64,000 nt of DNA, from positions 1 through 64,000 of the forward strand of contig WHUA01000010.1 of assembly GCA_009377445.1 (NCBI GenBank), read 5' to 3'. This DNA is from Alphaproteobacteria bacterium (GTDB lineage Bacteria; Pseudomonadota; Alphaproteobacteria; UBA8366). The position numbers and the translations under genes were made by a program. This document shows positions 35,532-44,865 of the stretch, piece after piece (position 1 is the first letter of the stretch; each line of letters opens with the position of its first letter). The notes beneath the pieces were generated by a model. The model was given only the letters and a program-made list of their open reading frames with translations. It was not told the origin of the DNA and searched no databases.

Positions 35532-37211
35532 CTAGGACGCGCGGATCTCCCGGAGGAAAGTATCGACCTCGGTCTGCAGCGCCACCGATTGCTTCGACAG
35601 CCCTTCGGCCTCGCTGAGAACGGTTCCGGCCGCCTCGCCCGTCTCCGCGGAAGCGGTGGTGACGTCACCGATGTAGCGGCTGACGTCGCGCGTGCCGTTC
35701 GCCGCCTCCTGGACGTTGCGGGCGATCTCGTGCGTCGCCGCGCCCTGCTGCTCGACCGCGCCCGCGATGGATGCCGAGATCGTATTGAGCTTGTCGATGA
35801 GCGCCGCGATGGACGTGATGGCGCTCACCGCCCCTGTCGTCGCCGACTGGATGTTGGCGACCTGGCTCGAAATGTCTTCGGTCGCCGCCGCCGTCTGGGT
35901 GGCGAGGGTCTTCACCTCGGAGGCGACGACGGCGAAGCCCTTGCCGGCCGCGCCCGCGCGCGCCGCCTCGATCGTCGCGTTCAAGGCGAGCAGGTTCGTC
36001 TTCTCGGCGATGGCGGTGATCAGCTCGACGACTTCGCCGATCTTCTGCGCCGCCTCGCTCAGCCCCTGCACGTCGGCGCTGGCGGCCTGGGCCGCCGCGA
36101 CGGCTTCCTCGGCCATCGCGGTCGAATGGCCGACCTGCTTCGTGATCTCCTCGATCGAGGACGAGAGCTCCTCCGCGGCGGTCGCGACGGTGCCGACATT
36201 CTCGGACGCCCGCTCGGACGCCTCGGCGACGGCGGCGGCGCGCTGGTTGGACTGCTGCGCCGTGCCGGACATGCTTTGCGCGGTCGAGCGCATCTCCGTC
36301 GCCGACTGTGTCAGGGAATCGACGAGGCCGCTGACGCTCTTCTCAAAATTCTCCGCGACGGCGTGCAGCGCCGCCTTGCGCTCTTCCTCCGCCCGCCGTT
36401 GGCTCTCCTCGCTCTCGCGCTCGAGCCGCGCCTTGTCGGCCGCGTTGGTCTTGAACACCTGCACCGCGCGCGCCATGTTGCCGATCTCGTCGCGCCGGTC
36501 GAGGCCGGTGATCGCGATGCCGAGGTCGCCGGCGGCCAGCGCCCGCATGCCGCGCTCCGCGGCATGTATCGGCCTGGTGATCATGCGCCAAGTGACGAGA
36601 ATGAGCATCGACACCAGGACCGCGGCGAGGACGAGCGCCGTGATCGCCTGGCGAACGATATTGGCGCCGATCTCGTCGTTCAGCGCGGCGAAGCTCCACC
36701 GCACGACGACTGCGCCGACGGTCTCCTTCTTGGCGCCGAACTGAACGGGCGCGGCCAGGACCTCGTAGCCGTGCGTGGCGAAGCGCGCGATCTGTCCGGT
36801 CGCCAGCGCCTTTTCGACAAGATCCTTCGGCGGCCCGGCCAGCCGTTCCTTCAAGCCCTTCGCCTCGAAGCTGGTCACCGTCTCGCCGTCCCTGGTGAGC
36901 GTCCAGAGCTGGCCGACCGACGTCTTGCCCTGCCCGACGAGGCGGGCATACGCGTCTGCGATCGCGTCCGCCTTCTTGAAGCGGATCCCGCCGCCGATCT
37001 GCGCCGCCAGAAGCGCGGTGACCTCCGTGTTGGCCGCCGACGCATGATGACGCAGACGCTGGGATTCGCTCATGCCCTGGATGGCGATGACGGTGGCGTA
37101 GCCGAGCGCCACGCCGACCGCCATGACCACGACCAGCTTCTTCCCGAGCGTCCAGTAGCCGAGGCCGCTGCCGCCCGCCGTTTCACCCGTTCCCGGCATC
37201 GCCGCGCTCAA
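35532..37211 (-). CDS. Methyl-accepting chemotaxis protein
   Basis: This 559-residue chemoreceptor has helix 1 at about 23-45, a compact periplasmic sensor at about 46-190 (single-Cache-like), helix 2 at about 192-214, HAMP at about 215-268 and a cytoplasmic signalling coil. The hairpin tip is visible ([18 protein letters not shown]). Its start overlaps the stop of the upstream secreted sensor-like gene (ATGA), so the two are translationally coupled. The neighbourhood suggests the secreted protein feeds ligand information to this receptor. Confidence 0.92.
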   Translation of the reverse strand: MSAAMPGTGETAGGSGLGYWTLGKKLVVVMAVGVALGYATVIAIQGMSESQRLRHHASAANTEVTALLAAQIGGGIRFKKADAIADAYARLVGQGKTSVGQLWTLTRDGETVTSFEAKGLKERLAGPPKDLVEKALATGQIARFATHGYEVLAAPVQFGAKKETVGAVVVRWSFAALNDEIGANIVRQAITALVLAAVLVSMLILVTWRMITRPIHAAERGMRALAAGDLGIAITGLDRRDEIGNMARAVQVFKTNAADKARLERESEESQRRAEEERKAALHAVAENFEKSVSGLVDSLTQSATEMRSTAQSMSGTAQQSNQRAAAVAEASERASENVGTVATAAEELSSSIEEITKQVGHSTAMAEEAVAAAQAASADVQGLSEAAQKIGEVVELITAIAEKTNLLALNATIEAARAGAAGKGFAVVASEVKTLATQTAAATEDISSQVANIQSATTGAVSAITSIAALIDKLNTISASIAGAVEQQGAATHEIARNVQEAANGTRDVSRYIGDVTTASAETGEAAGTVLSEAEGLSKQSVALQTEVDTFLREIRAS

Positions 37212-37789
37212 TGCGCGAGCTGCTCGACATTGATGCCGAGGGTGATGGCGCCAATGACCTGGTTATTCGCCGGGTCGACCACCGGCAGACTGAGCTGGCT
37301 CTGGAAGGTCTGGGTCGATTCGTCCTTCTCGACATCGCTGATGTGGATCGCCTTGGCGCCGACGGCGTAGGTCTTCTTCCATTTCGCCTCGTCGCCCTGC
37401 CAGTAGTCGGAACTGACGTCGCTCTGGCCGACATTGAGTCCCTTGTTGTCCATCACGAAAATCTCGGTGTAGACGCCCTTGCTGCCGTCCTTCTTCGCCT
37501 TCAGGAACTTGGAAAGGGCGTTCGACATGACGGCCTTGATCATCGGCTGGCTGCTCGCGCCGGTCTCGGCCCGCCATTTCTTGTCGAGCGCGTCGATTTC
37601 GGCCTGCGTCAGCGCGGCATGCTTCACGTTCTGCGCCTTCACGGCGTCGACCACCGCCGCATCCGTGATCCACAGCCGGACCTCGGAATCGGCCAGCTTG
37701 GTGATCGGCGCGGCGAATTCGTTGGCAAGCGCGGCGCCGGCCAGAGCGACCGCCGCCACGGCGCCGATGATCATCGAATGAATACGCAT
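37208..37789 (-). CDS. Secreted PDC/Cache-like sensor protein A
   Basis: This 193-residue protein has a signal peptide (residues 1-23, ALANEF) and a single domain with the pattern [20 protein letters not shown], then [11 protein letters not shown] and SLPVVDP near the end. That pattern is like extracellular PDC/Cache sensor domains, but here no membrane helix or signalling domain follows. The gene overlaps the chemoreceptor gene. AGGGGA lies four bases before the ATG at 37787-37789. About half its residues match the next gene upstream. Confidence 0.75.
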   Translation of the reverse strand: MRIHSMIIGAVAAVALAGAALANEFAAPITKLADSEVRLWITDAAVVDAVKAQNVKHAALTQAEIDALDKKWRAETGASSQPMIKAVMSNALSKFLKAKKDGSKGVYTEIFVMDNKGLNVGQSDVSSDYWQGDEAKWKKTYAVGAKAIHISDVEKDESTQTFQSQLSLPVVDPANNQVIGAITLGINVEQLAH

Positions 37790-37887
37790 TGCGTCCCCTC
37801 TGCTCAAAAAAAGATCATTCCACTCCCGGAAGGTTCCACAGAGCGATTAAAATCTCGTAAAGGTAGAACTATCCAATAAGACAACTC

Positions 37888-38475
37888 TTATTGGGCGCTT
37901 AGCCGGGAGACATCGATACCGACGGTAATCGCTCCGATGACCTTGCCGCTAACCGGGTCGGCCACCGGAAGGCTGAGCTGGCGCTGCAGGACGCGCGTCG
38001 ACTTGTCCCGCTCCGCGTCGCCGATATGCATGGAATTCGGGCCGGCGAGGAAGGTCTTCCGCCACTTGTCCTCGTCGCCCTGCCAATAGTCCGAGGTAGG
38101 GTCGCTCTGGCCGACGTTGAGGCCGTGAGCGTCCATCGCGAAGATCTCGGTGTAGAGGCCCTTGCTCGCCAGCTTCTTCTGCATCAGGAGGGATGACAGC
38201 GCGTTGGCCATCAGGGCCTGGATCATCGGCTTGCTGACCGAGACGGTTTCGCTGCGCCATATCCGGTCGAGGGCGGCGATCTCGTCGGGCAACACATGCC
38301 GGTGCCGGTCGTTCTGCGCCCGGATCGCATCGACGATCGTCGGGTGGCCGATCCAGTGCTTGACGTCCGTTTCCGCCAGCCGCGCGATCGCGGTCGCGCC
38401 GTCCGCAGCCACCGCGCTGCCGAACGCCAGCGCCATCGCCAGCGCCCAGGCGAATAGAGACGGCCAGAACCGCAT
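37888..38475 (-). CDS. Secreted PDC/Cache-like sensor protein B (tandem paralogue)
   Basis: This 195-residue protein has a signal peptide (1-25, GSAVAAD) and the same domain as protein [53 protein letters not shown]. The two genes form a direct duplication 98 bases apart ahead of the chemoreceptor gene. The start is the ATG at 38473-38475, which opens the signal peptide. No transmembrane anchor beyond the signal peptide is visible, so it is expected to be soluble in the periplasm. Confidence 0.75.
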   Translation of the reverse strand: MRFWPSLFAWALAMALAFGSAVAADGATAIARLAETDVKHWIGHPTIVDAIRAQNDRHRHVLPDEIAALDRIWRSETVSVSKPMIQALMANALSSLLMQKKLASKGLYTEIFAMDAHGLNVGQSDPTSDYWQGDEDKWRKTFLAGPNSMHIGDAERDKSTRVLQRQLSLPVADPVSGKVIGAITVGIDVSRLSAQ

Positions 38476-38564
38476 GCTTGCCAACCCGCGCTTGCCAGAC
38501 GAAGGCCGGGATGCTGGCGAAAAGTCCTTAAGAAGCGGTGAAAGCGCCCCGGCCGCCCCGCCGA

Positions 38565-39386
38565 TCAGCGCTTCTGCTTCAGCGCGTCCGATAAGTAAGA
38601 GAAATGCACCGCCCGCCCGATGCCGCGGCGGAAGCCTTCGAGCTTCAGCACCTGCTCGGCGGATACGTTGCAGAGGCTCACGTCCGGACCGAACTCCTGG
38701 ATCAGCTCGACGTGCTGCTTGGGGAAGCGGTACGGGTCCGGCTCGATGACGATGTGCGGGTACCATTTCTGGTGGCGCAGATTCTTGTATTCGCCAGGCG
38801 AGCCCTGGGCCAGCATGTCGAGCTCGCTCTGCTCGATGATGACGTGCGCCGCGCCGAGATCGGTCATCTCCTGCACCACCGAGCCCATGTAGTCGAGCGA
38901 GATCGGCTCGGTCGGCTCCTTGCGGCCGAACTCGTAGACCACCTCGAAGCCGGCCTTCTGGAAGCGGTCGATCTCGCGCCGGCGCTCCTCCGGCGTCAGC
39001 TCGAGGTAGTTTTCCGAGATCTCCAGCCCGTTCGAGCCGATGCGCTTGAGGTGCGTGATCAGCTCGTCCTGCGCGTTCTGGTGAAACGCCGTCTCGAACA
39101 GGATTCCGCCGCAGAACGGCTTCACCCCGTAATCGCGGTAGAGCGCCGTCACCTTCTTCAACAGCTCGACCGGGAAGATCAGCCCATTGACCGCATAGAT
39201 CTTCGCGTAGTCGATGAACTCGCAACCGTATTCCAGCAGGTCTTCGAGCGCCGTCGTCCCCGTCCAGCCGAAATCGCTCGGCCCCGCGTCGATCATCACG
39301 GTGAGGCCCGTCTTGCGCGGCTTGCCCGGCCGCGTCGGCCCTTCGAGGCGCTCGTATTTGGCGATGCTGCGGTCGGCGATGCGCAT
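38565..39386 (-). CDS. ComA-like phosphosulfolactate synthase family protein
   Basis: This 273-residue TIM-barrel protein resembles ComA, which adds sulfite to phosphoenolpyruvate in coenzyme M synthesis. Family segments are RKTGLTVMIDAG, EYGCEFIDYAKIYAVNGL, PFCGGILFETAF, EISENYLELT and AHVIIEQSE. Bacterial homologues outside methanogens have other or unknown roles. The ATG at 39384-39386 is chosen because GAAAGGA lies upstream. There are no other coenzyme M or sulfolactate genes nearby. Confidence 0.8.
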   Translation of the reverse strand: MRIADRSIAKYERLEGPTRPGKPRKTGLTVMIDAGPSDFGWTGTTALEDLLEYGCEFIDYAKIYAVNGLIFPVELLKKVTALYRDYGVKPFCGGILFETAFHQNAQDELITHLKRIGSNGLEISENYLELTPEERRREIDRFQKAGFEVVYEFGRKEPTEPISLDYMGSVVQEMTDLGAAHVIIEQSELDMLAQGSPGEYKNLRHQKWYPHIVIEPDPYRFPKQHVELIQEFGPDVSLCNVSAEQVLKLEGFRRGIGRAVHFSYLSDALKQKR

Positions 39387-39465
39387 GGGATATCGTCCTT
39401 TCTCGGTCGGGGAGCAACGGTGCCCCCTAACCAAGCCCGCAGCGGAATTTCTGTCAAATCGCGGC

Positions 39466-39534
39466 CCGGCGGCCGGACCGGCCGCCGGCGTGCGCCGGTC
39501 TTCCAAAGACGGCGGCCGGACGGAACCGGCCGCC
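39466..39534. terminator. Two GC-rich hairpins between minus-strand genes
   Basis: Arms CCGGCGGCC/GGCCGCCGG (39466-39474, 39480-39488) and GGCGGCCGG/CCGGCCGCC (39511-39519, 39526-39534) lie after the flavin oxidase stop. No T-tract follows, so a terminator role is tentative. Confidence 0.4.
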
Positions 39535-39548
39535 GGGTGATGAACGGC

Positions 39549-40976
39549 TCAGGCGGCCTTCGGCGCGATATTCTGGTTCACCCGGAACAGGTTCGCAGGA
39601 TCGTATTTCGCCTTGATTGCGGCGAGCCGGGCGAGGTTCGCGCCGTAGGCGCCCGGCAGCCGGTCCGCTTCGTCCTCACCGAGGAAGTTCACGTAAACGC
39701 CGCCAGTCGCATGCGGCTTCGTCGCCTCGAACAGGCCACGCGCCCACTGCACGCACGCGTGGTCCTGCGCGGGGTCCTGCCAGCGCGTGTGGACATTCAT
39801 GATGAAGTCCGAATCGCGATGCGGATAGGCGGTGGCGTCCGCCGCAACCCGGTTCACGGCGCCGCCGAGGTGGCCGATGAAGATCTCGCACTCCGGCGTC
39901 GGCAGCCGCCCGGTATAATCGAGCATGACGTCCGTCGCGGCTTCGGAAAGCTCCGTGAAATCATGCGACTTCCAGTAGTTTCTCGCACCCAGCGTGAGCA
40001 GCGGATCGAAGGCCGCCTGCCACCCGGCAAAGGAGTGCGGGCCGATGACGTCGGCGATCGGCGCGCCCAGCGCCCGCAGCGGCGCGACCGCCGTCTCGCC
40101 GTCCTTCATGTCGCCGGCATAGCAGGCGGCGAAGATGAGCACGTCCGTCCCGTGCACCGCCTCCGGCAGGAACGGCAGCGGCGGCGCCTTCCGCAGCACG
40201 ACCCAGCAGGTCAGCTCGTCCGGCGCTTCGGCGACGATGCGCCGGTAGCGCGGCAGCAGCTCCTTCGCCCGCTCCTGCGGATGGAAGATGAGGCCGGAAA
40301 GCACCTCCGGGCCGACGGAATGGAGCTGGAACTCGAACGACGTGACGACGCCGAAGTTGCCGCCGCCGCCGCGCACGGCCCAGAACAGGTCGGGATTCTC
40401 CGTCTCGCTCGCCCGCCGCAATGCGCCGTCCGCGGTGACGATATCGACCGAAACCAGATTGTCGACGGTCATGCCGTATTTGCGGCTGATCCAGCCGAAG
40501 CCGCCGCCCAGCGTGAGGCCGGCCACGCCGGTCGTCGAATTGATCCCGAGCGGCGTCGCAAGGCCGTAGGCCTGCGCCTCGTTGTCGAATTCGCCGAGGG
40601 TGACGCCGGGCTCCACCCACGCCGTCCGCCGCGCCGGATCGACGCGTACCGACTTCATCGGCGTGAGATCGAGCAACAGGGCGCCGTCGCCCACCGCCTT
40701 GCCGGCGATGTTGTGCCCGCCGGCGCGGACCGAAAGTACGAGATCGTGATCGCGCGCGAAGGTCACGGCCCGCACGACGTCTGCTGCGCCCGCGCAGCGC
40801 ACCACGGCGCCGGGCCGGCGGTCGATCATCGCGTTCCAGATCGTCCGCGCCTGGTCGTAGCCGCCCTCGCCGGGAAGGACGAGCTTTCCTCTCAAGCGGC
40901 CAGCGAGCTCTTTCAACGCCTCTTCCTTAAGCGTGACCACACCGCCGCTTCTGGCGGCCATTTTTATCTGGGTCAT
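39549..40976 (-). CDS. FAD-linked (BBE-type) oxidoreductase
   Basis: This 475-residue protein of the vanillyl-alcohol-oxidase/berberine-bridge-enzyme class has an FAD-binding_4 domain at about 45-215: VRAGGHNIAGKA, where His is the usual covalent FAD attachment point, then TGVAGLTLGGGFGW and FWAVRGGGGNFGVVT. The BBE C-terminal segment is YDPANLFRVNQNI. It oxidises an unknown alcohol, amine or sugar. The ATG at 40974-40976 has AGGGAG upstream. It is divergent from an HxlR regulator that probably controls it. Confidence 0.87.
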   Translation of the reverse strand: MTQIKMAARSGGVVTLKEEALKELAGRLRGKLVLPGEGGYDQARTIWNAMIDRRPGAVVRCAGAADVVRAVTFARDHDLVLSVRAGGHNIAGKAVGDGALLLDLTPMKSVRVDPARRTAWVEPGVTLGEFDNEAQAYGLATPLGINSTTGVAGLTLGGGFGWISRKYGMTVDNLVSVDIVTADGALRRASETENPDLFWAVRGGGGNFGVVTSFEFQLHSVGPEVLSGLIFHPQERAKELLPRYRRIVAEAPDELTCWVVLRKAPPLPFLPEAVHGTDVLIFAACYAGDMKDGETAVAPLRALGAPIADVIGPHSFAGWQAAFDPLLTLGARNYWKSHDFTELSEAATDVMLDYTGRLPTPECEIFIGHLGGAVNRVAADATAYPHRDSDFIMNVHTRWQDPAQDHACVQWARGLFEATKPHATGGVYVNFLGEDEADRLPGAYGANLARLAAIKAKYDPANLFRVNQNIAPKAA

Positions 40977-41054
40977 CGTGTTGCACTCCCTGATGGACAG
41001 GCGCAGAGTCGCCTGCATAGGGTGACAGCGTCCGGCCGAAAGACGTCGGCGACA

Positions 41055-41071
41055 AGTTCGGAAACTGAACT
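41055..41071. promoter_or_regulatory. Candidate HxlR operator in the divergent gap
   Basis: Inverted arms AGTTC/GAACT are separated by seven bases, about 50 bases before the hxlR-type ATG and 80 before the flavin oxidase ATG. Position and symmetry fit a regulator site; this is inference. Confidence 0.3.
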
Positions 41072-41120
41072 ATCCCCCGCGCCGGGCGCACCCGATCATT
41101 GGGACGAAGGAGGCACCGCC

Positions 41121-41828
41121 ATGAAGAGTTATGGCCAGTTCTGTCCCGTCTCGAAGGCCGCCGAGATTCTGAACGAGCGCTGGACCATCCTGATCGTGCG
41201 CGAGCTGCTATGCGGCAGCCGGCGCTTCAACGACCTGCGCCGGGGCGTTCCGCTGATGTCGCCGTCGCTCCTGTCGCACCGCCTCAGGGAATTGCAGAAA
41301 TACGGCGTCATCGAGCGCAAATGCCTCGGCGACACGCGCGGCGGCGAGTACTGCCTGACGCCGGCCGGCGAGGAGCTGCGGCCCATTGTGATGTCCTTCG
41401 GCGAATGGGGGCAGCGATGGGTGCGCTCGCGGATACACGAGGACGATCTCGACGCCGGGCTGTTGATGTGGGACATGCGGCGCACCATCGACGCCGCCGC
41501 CTTTCCGCCGCAGCGCACCACGGTCGAGTTCGAGCTCTTCGACACTCCCGAGGCGGAGCGGTTCTGGTGGCTGGTCGTCCATGACGGCGAGGTCGAGCTG
41601 TGTTTCGACGACCCGGGATTTCCGGTCGACCTCTACGTCCGGAGCGGCCTGCAGACGTTGACGCAGATCTGGCTGGGCGACATCTCCCTCGCCGAGGCGC
41701 GGCGCCGCGACCTGATCGAGCTCCAAGGCGGTCGCGGCATCATCCAGGCCATGCCGAGATGGCTGACGCGCAGCCCGTTCGCCGGCGTCCGGCGGCCGCG
41801 CGAGCGCGTCTACGCCGCCGCATCCTGA
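41121..41828 (+). CDS. HxlR-family transcriptional regulator
   Basis: This 235-residue protein begins with a winged-helix HxlR domain (1-105; CPVSKAAEILNERWTILIVRELL, then LRRGVPLMSPSLLSHRLRELQKYGVI). It is followed by a C-terminal SCP2-like extension at about 125-215 seen in longer HxlR members. AGGAGG lies upstream of the ATG. The divergent FAD oxidase is the probable target; many HxlR proteins respond to aldehydes or oxidants. Confidence 0.88.
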   Translation: MKSYGQFCPVSKAAEILNERWTILIVRELLCGSRRFNDLRRGVPLMSPSLLSHRLRELQKYGVIERKCLGDTRGGEYCLTPAGEELRPIVMSFGEWGQRWVRSRIHEDDLDAGLLMWDMRRTIDAAAFPPQRTTVEFELFDTPEAERFWWLVVHDGEVELCFDDPGFPVDLYVRSGLQTLTQIWLGDISLAEARRRDLIELQGGRGIIQAMPRWLTRSPFAGVRRPRERVYAAAS

Positions 41829-41841
41829 GCGGCCGGCCCGC

Positions 41842-43281
41842 TCAGGCGAGGCAGAGCGCGTCGCCCAGCGCGCGCAGGTCCTTCGCCTTGTCGAGGCCCA
41901 TCACCGCGTCGAGCACCCGCTGCGCGCGGCCGCGGCCGACGGCGCGGGTCGCGTTCGACCAGTATTTCGCCTCGATGTCGGCGGCGGACAGCGGGTTGGC
42001 GTCGGAGCCGCGGTTGTGCATCTCGCGATGCTCCAGCGTGCGGCCGTCCGCCGTCTCGATCACCACGCCGCCGGAATAGTAGCGGAGCGAATTCATCGCC
42101 GGGTCGGCCTTGTAGGCGACGCGGTCGCAGAGCGCCAGGATCGCGGGGTCAGTGAAGGCGGACCCGTCGAGCTCGTCGAGCGTGAAGCGCCCCCGCACGA
42201 GCGCGGCGGCGATGATGTAGTGCACGCTGAATTGCGCCTCGTAGGAATTCTTCGGGCGGCGCTTGTCGGCTTCGGGCTCGCAGACCACGGCGATCTGCCG
42301 CTCGCCGGTCAGCGCGGTGACGGACTTCACGTCCTCGGGCTTGAGCTTGTGCTTCGCGCGCAGCGCCAGCGCGCTGTCGGCGAAGGCGTGGTTGAAGTGG
42401 CAGGCCGGATAGGGCTTGAAGGCGACGTTGAACAGCTCCCATTCCCGGCCGAGGCCCTTGGTGCAGGCTTCCAGGTCGTAGTCCGCGTCGCCGCCGACAT
42501 GCGCGCCGAGGTGGAGCTTGAACAGGCCGTAGCGTCCCTCGTAGGCCTGCTTCGGTCCCGCGAAGCCCTGCTTCGCCATGCCCGCCGCCGTGATCGCGCA
42601 GACGCCGGCCCAGCCGGGATGCTGGCGCTTCGTCCACGCGCCGTCGGAGAGGAATTCCAGGCTGCCGGCCGCCATGCTGAGCGCGATGCCCTGGGCGTGC
42701 GCGATCTGCGGCTCGCTGAGGTCGCCGAGCCGCCCCGCCGCCAGCGTGCAGCCGAACGCGCCGACAAGCCCGGTCGGGTGATGCCCCGCCTTGTGGAAGG
42801 CGCCGTTGACCGCCATGCCGATGCGGGCGCTCGCCTCCATCGCGACGAGGTAGGCGGCCAGCGCCTCCTTCCCGCCCGCGCCGTTCGCGAGCGCCGCGCC
42901 CAGCACGGTTGGGATCGCGCTGGTCGAGGCGTGGATGACGCCCGCGCCATGCGTGTCGTCGAAGTCGAGGCCATGGATCAGCGTGCCGTTGAGGTGCACC
43001 GAATCCCGCAGCGGCAGGCGCAGCGGCAGGCCGATCGCCGGATAGGCCCCGTCGCCGCCCAGCGCGTGCATCGCGTTCGCCATGCGGTGGCCGAACTCGT
43101 AAGTCGTGGACGCGAGGCCGATGCCGAAGCAGTCGAGGATGTGCAGCTTCGCCCGCTCGATCACCTCCGCCGGAATGCGCGCGGCGTCGAGGCCGGCGGC
43201 GAAGGCGGCAAGCCGCTCGGAGATCGTGCCGTCCGCGGCGGCGGTGCGCTTCAGGGCGGCTGGCTTGACGACGGTGTTCAT
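41842..43281 (-). CDS. MmgE/PrpD family protein (second of three)
   Basis: This 479-residue member of the same superfamily as the 32110-33516 and 58232-59578 genes has LHILDCFGIGLASTTYEFG, HGLDFDDTHGAGVIHASTS and FHKAGHHPTGLVGAFG. The three copies are clearly divergent in sequence, so they are likely specialised for different substrates rather than recent duplicates. GGGAGGACG lies before the ATG. It is divergent from a CaiB-type CoA-transferase gene. The 247-base gap holds GTCCGGAC (43308-43315), a perfect eight-base palindrome that could be an operator. Confidence 0.85.
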   Translation of the reverse strand: MNTVVKPAALKRTAAADGTISERLAAFAAGLDAARIPAEVIERAKLHILDCFGIGLASTTYEFGHRMANAMHALGGDGAYPAIGLPLRLPLRDSVHLNGTLIHGLDFDDTHGAGVIHASTSAIPTVLGAALANGAGGKEALAAYLVAMEASARIGMAVNGAFHKAGHHPTGLVGAFGCTLAAGRLGDLSEPQIAHAQGIALSMAAGSLEFLSDGAWTKRQHPGWAGVCAITAAGMAKQGFAGPKQAYEGRYGLFKLHLGAHVGGDADYDLEACTKGLGREWELFNVAFKPYPACHFNHAFADSALALRAKHKLKPEDVKSVTALTGERQIAVVCEPEADKRRPKNSYEAQFSVHYIIAAALVRGRFTLDELDGSAFTDPAILALCDRVAYKADPAMNSLRYYSGGVVIETADGRTLEHREMHNRGSDANPLSAADIEAKYWSNATRAVGRGRAQRVLDAVMGLDKAKDLRALGDALCLA

Positions 43282-43397
43282 GACGTCCTCCCGTTCGGCC
43301 GAAATTTGTCCGGACCAATATGCGTTTTTCCCGCCGCGCAGGGAAGGCTATAGTGGCTGCTACAGCGGCCGGCTTCGTTGGTCGGCACGCCATCCGC

Positions 43398-43474
43398 CCT
43401 CATCCTGAGCCTGTCGAAGGATGAGCCCGCTCGGACGTCGGAGCAACTCATGCTTCGACAAGCTCAGCATGAGG
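43398..43474. repeat. Paired REP-like palindromes (family A, copy 5)
   Basis: Hairpins CCTCATCCTGAG...GGATGAG (43398-43425) and CTCATGCTTCG...AGCATGAGG (43447-43474) lie in opposite orientation, immediately followed by a tandem duplication. Confidence 0.85.
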
Positions 43475-43515
43475 GCGCCAGTTCGCATATTCATGAGGGC
43501 GCCAGTTCGCATATT
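43468..43515. repeat. Perfect 24-bp tandem duplication
   Basis: The unit beginning CATGAGGGCGCCAG occurs at 43468-43491 and again at 43492-43515 with no mismatch. It starts in the last REP hairpin and ends just before the ribosome-binding site of the CoA-transferase gene. Confidence 0.9.
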
Positions 43516-43528
43516 GAGGAACGCCGAA

Positions 43529-44752
43529 GTGCCCGACAGCCACGACACCTCCAGCAGCGAACGGCCGCTCGCCGGGCTCCGCGTCATCGACATCGCGACC
43601 TACATCGCCGCGCCCTACTGCGCGACGATCATGGCGGAGTTCGGGGCCGAGGTGATCAAGGTCGAGATGCCGAAGGTCGGCGATCCCTGCCGCCGCCTCG
43701 GCACGGTGACGGAATGCGGCGAGACGCTGGTCTGGCTGTCCGAGGCGCGCAACAAGAAGTCGGTCACGCTCAATCTCAAGTCGGCCAAGGGCGCTGCGAT
43801 GCTGAAGCGGCTGGTCGCGGAAGCCGACGTGCTGACGGAGAACTTCCAGCCGGGCACGCTCGAAGGCTGGGGCCTCGGTTGGGAGACGCTGAAGGAGGTC
43901 AATCCGCGCCTGATCATGCTGCGCGTCTCCGGCTACGGCCAGACGGGACCGTACAGCAGGAAGCCCGGCTTCGGGCGCATCGGCAACGCCTTCGGCGGCA
44001 TATCCTTCCTTTCGGGCGACCCCGACCGGCCGCCGGCGACGCCCGGCTCCGCCACGCTGGCCGACTACATGTCGGGCCTCTACGGCGCGCTCGGCGTGCT
44101 GATGGCGATCCGCGCGCGCGACGCGACGGGCCGGGGCCAGGTGGTGGACATCGGCCTCTACGAGCCGATCTTCCGCATCCTCGACGAGATGGCGCCGGCC
44201 TACGACAAGTTCGGCTACATCCGCCAGCGCATGGGCGCGGCGGCGGTCAACGTCTGCCCGCATAGCCACTACCAAACGAAGGACGGACGCTGGATCGCCA
44301 TCGCCTGCACCAACGACAAGATCTTCGCCCGCATGGCGGCGCTGATGGGTTGTCCCGAGGTGGCCGGCGACGGCATCTACGGCACCATCGCCAAGCGCGA
44401 GAAGAGCCGGCCCGCCGTGGACGGGCTGGTCAGCGCATGGGCGCAGAAGCACACGCAGCCGGAGGCGATCGCGCTCTGCGATGCCGCCGAGGTGCCCTGC
44501 GGCATGGTCGCCGCGGTCGACGAGATCTTCCGGGACCCGCACTACGCCGCACGCGGCAACATCGCCCGCGTCAAGGATGCGCGCGTCGGCGACCTCGCCG
44601 TGCCGAACGTGGTGCCGCGCCTCACCGGCACGCCCGGCCATGTCGATACGCTCGGCCCGGCCTTGGGCCAGCACAACGCGGAGATCTACGGCGCGCTGCT
44701 CGGGATGACGAAGGCCGATCTGGCTGCGCTGGAGAAGGAAGGGGTTATTTGA
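43529..44752 (+). CDS. CaiB/BaiF (class III) CoA-transferase (first of two)
   Basis: This 407-residue enzyme has PLAGLRVIDIATYIAAPYCATIMAEFGAEVIKVE at the N-terminus, NKKSVTLNLKSAKG, and TENFQPGTLEGWGL, where the family has its catalytic Asp/Glu region. ISGYGQ-like VSGYGQTGPY is also present. It moves CoA between carboxylic acids. GTG at 43529-43531, with GAGGA upstream, is chosen; the upstream open frame runs through repeats and is not coding. A TauD-type dioxygenase gene follows. Confidence 0.87.
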   Translation: MPDSHDTSSSERPLAGLRVIDIATYIAAPYCATIMAEFGAEVIKVEMPKVGDPCRRLGTVTECGETLVWLSEARNKKSVTLNLKSAKGAAMLKRLVAEADVLTENFQPGTLEGWGLGWETLKEVNPRLIMLRVSGYGQTGPYSRKPGFGRIGNAFGGISFLSGDPDRPPATPGSATLADYMSGLYGALGVLMAIRARDATGRGQVVDIGLYEPIFRILDEMAPAYDKFGYIRQRMGAAAVNVCPHSHYQTKDGRWIAIACTNDKIFARMAALMGCPEVAGDGIYGTIAKREKSRPAVDGLVSAWAQKHTQPEAIALCDAAEVPCGMVAAVDEIFRDPHYAARGNIARVKDARVGDLAVPNVVPRLTGTPGHVDTLGPALGQHNAEIYGALLGMTKADLAALEKEGVI

Positions 44753-44762
44753 GACCGAGCGG

Positions 44763-44836
44763 CCTCATGCTTCGACAGGCTCAGCATGAGGAACAATAGC
44801 GCTCTCTATCCTCATGCTGAGCTTGTCGAAGCATGA
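44763..44836. repeat. Paired REP-like palindromes (family A, copy 6)
   Basis: Hairpins at 44763-44791 and 44810-44836 (CTCATGCTTCG...GCATGAGG; CCTCATGCTGAG...GCATGA) fill the gap between the CoA-transferase and dioxygenase genes. Confidence 0.85.
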
Positions 44837-44865
44837 AAACGAACTGACCCGAGGGACCAACGCTC

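Noticed and set aside
38604..41120. Plus-strand frame of more than 1000 codons leading into the HxlR gene
   Set aside because: Only the last 235 codons match a protein family; the rest is antisense to the ComA-like and FAD oxidase genes.
43421..43528. ATG-initiated N-terminal extension of the CoA-transferase
   Set aside because: The extension is encoded by REP hairpin and tandem-repeat DNA; GTG at 43529 has a ribosome-binding site and precedes the conserved domain.
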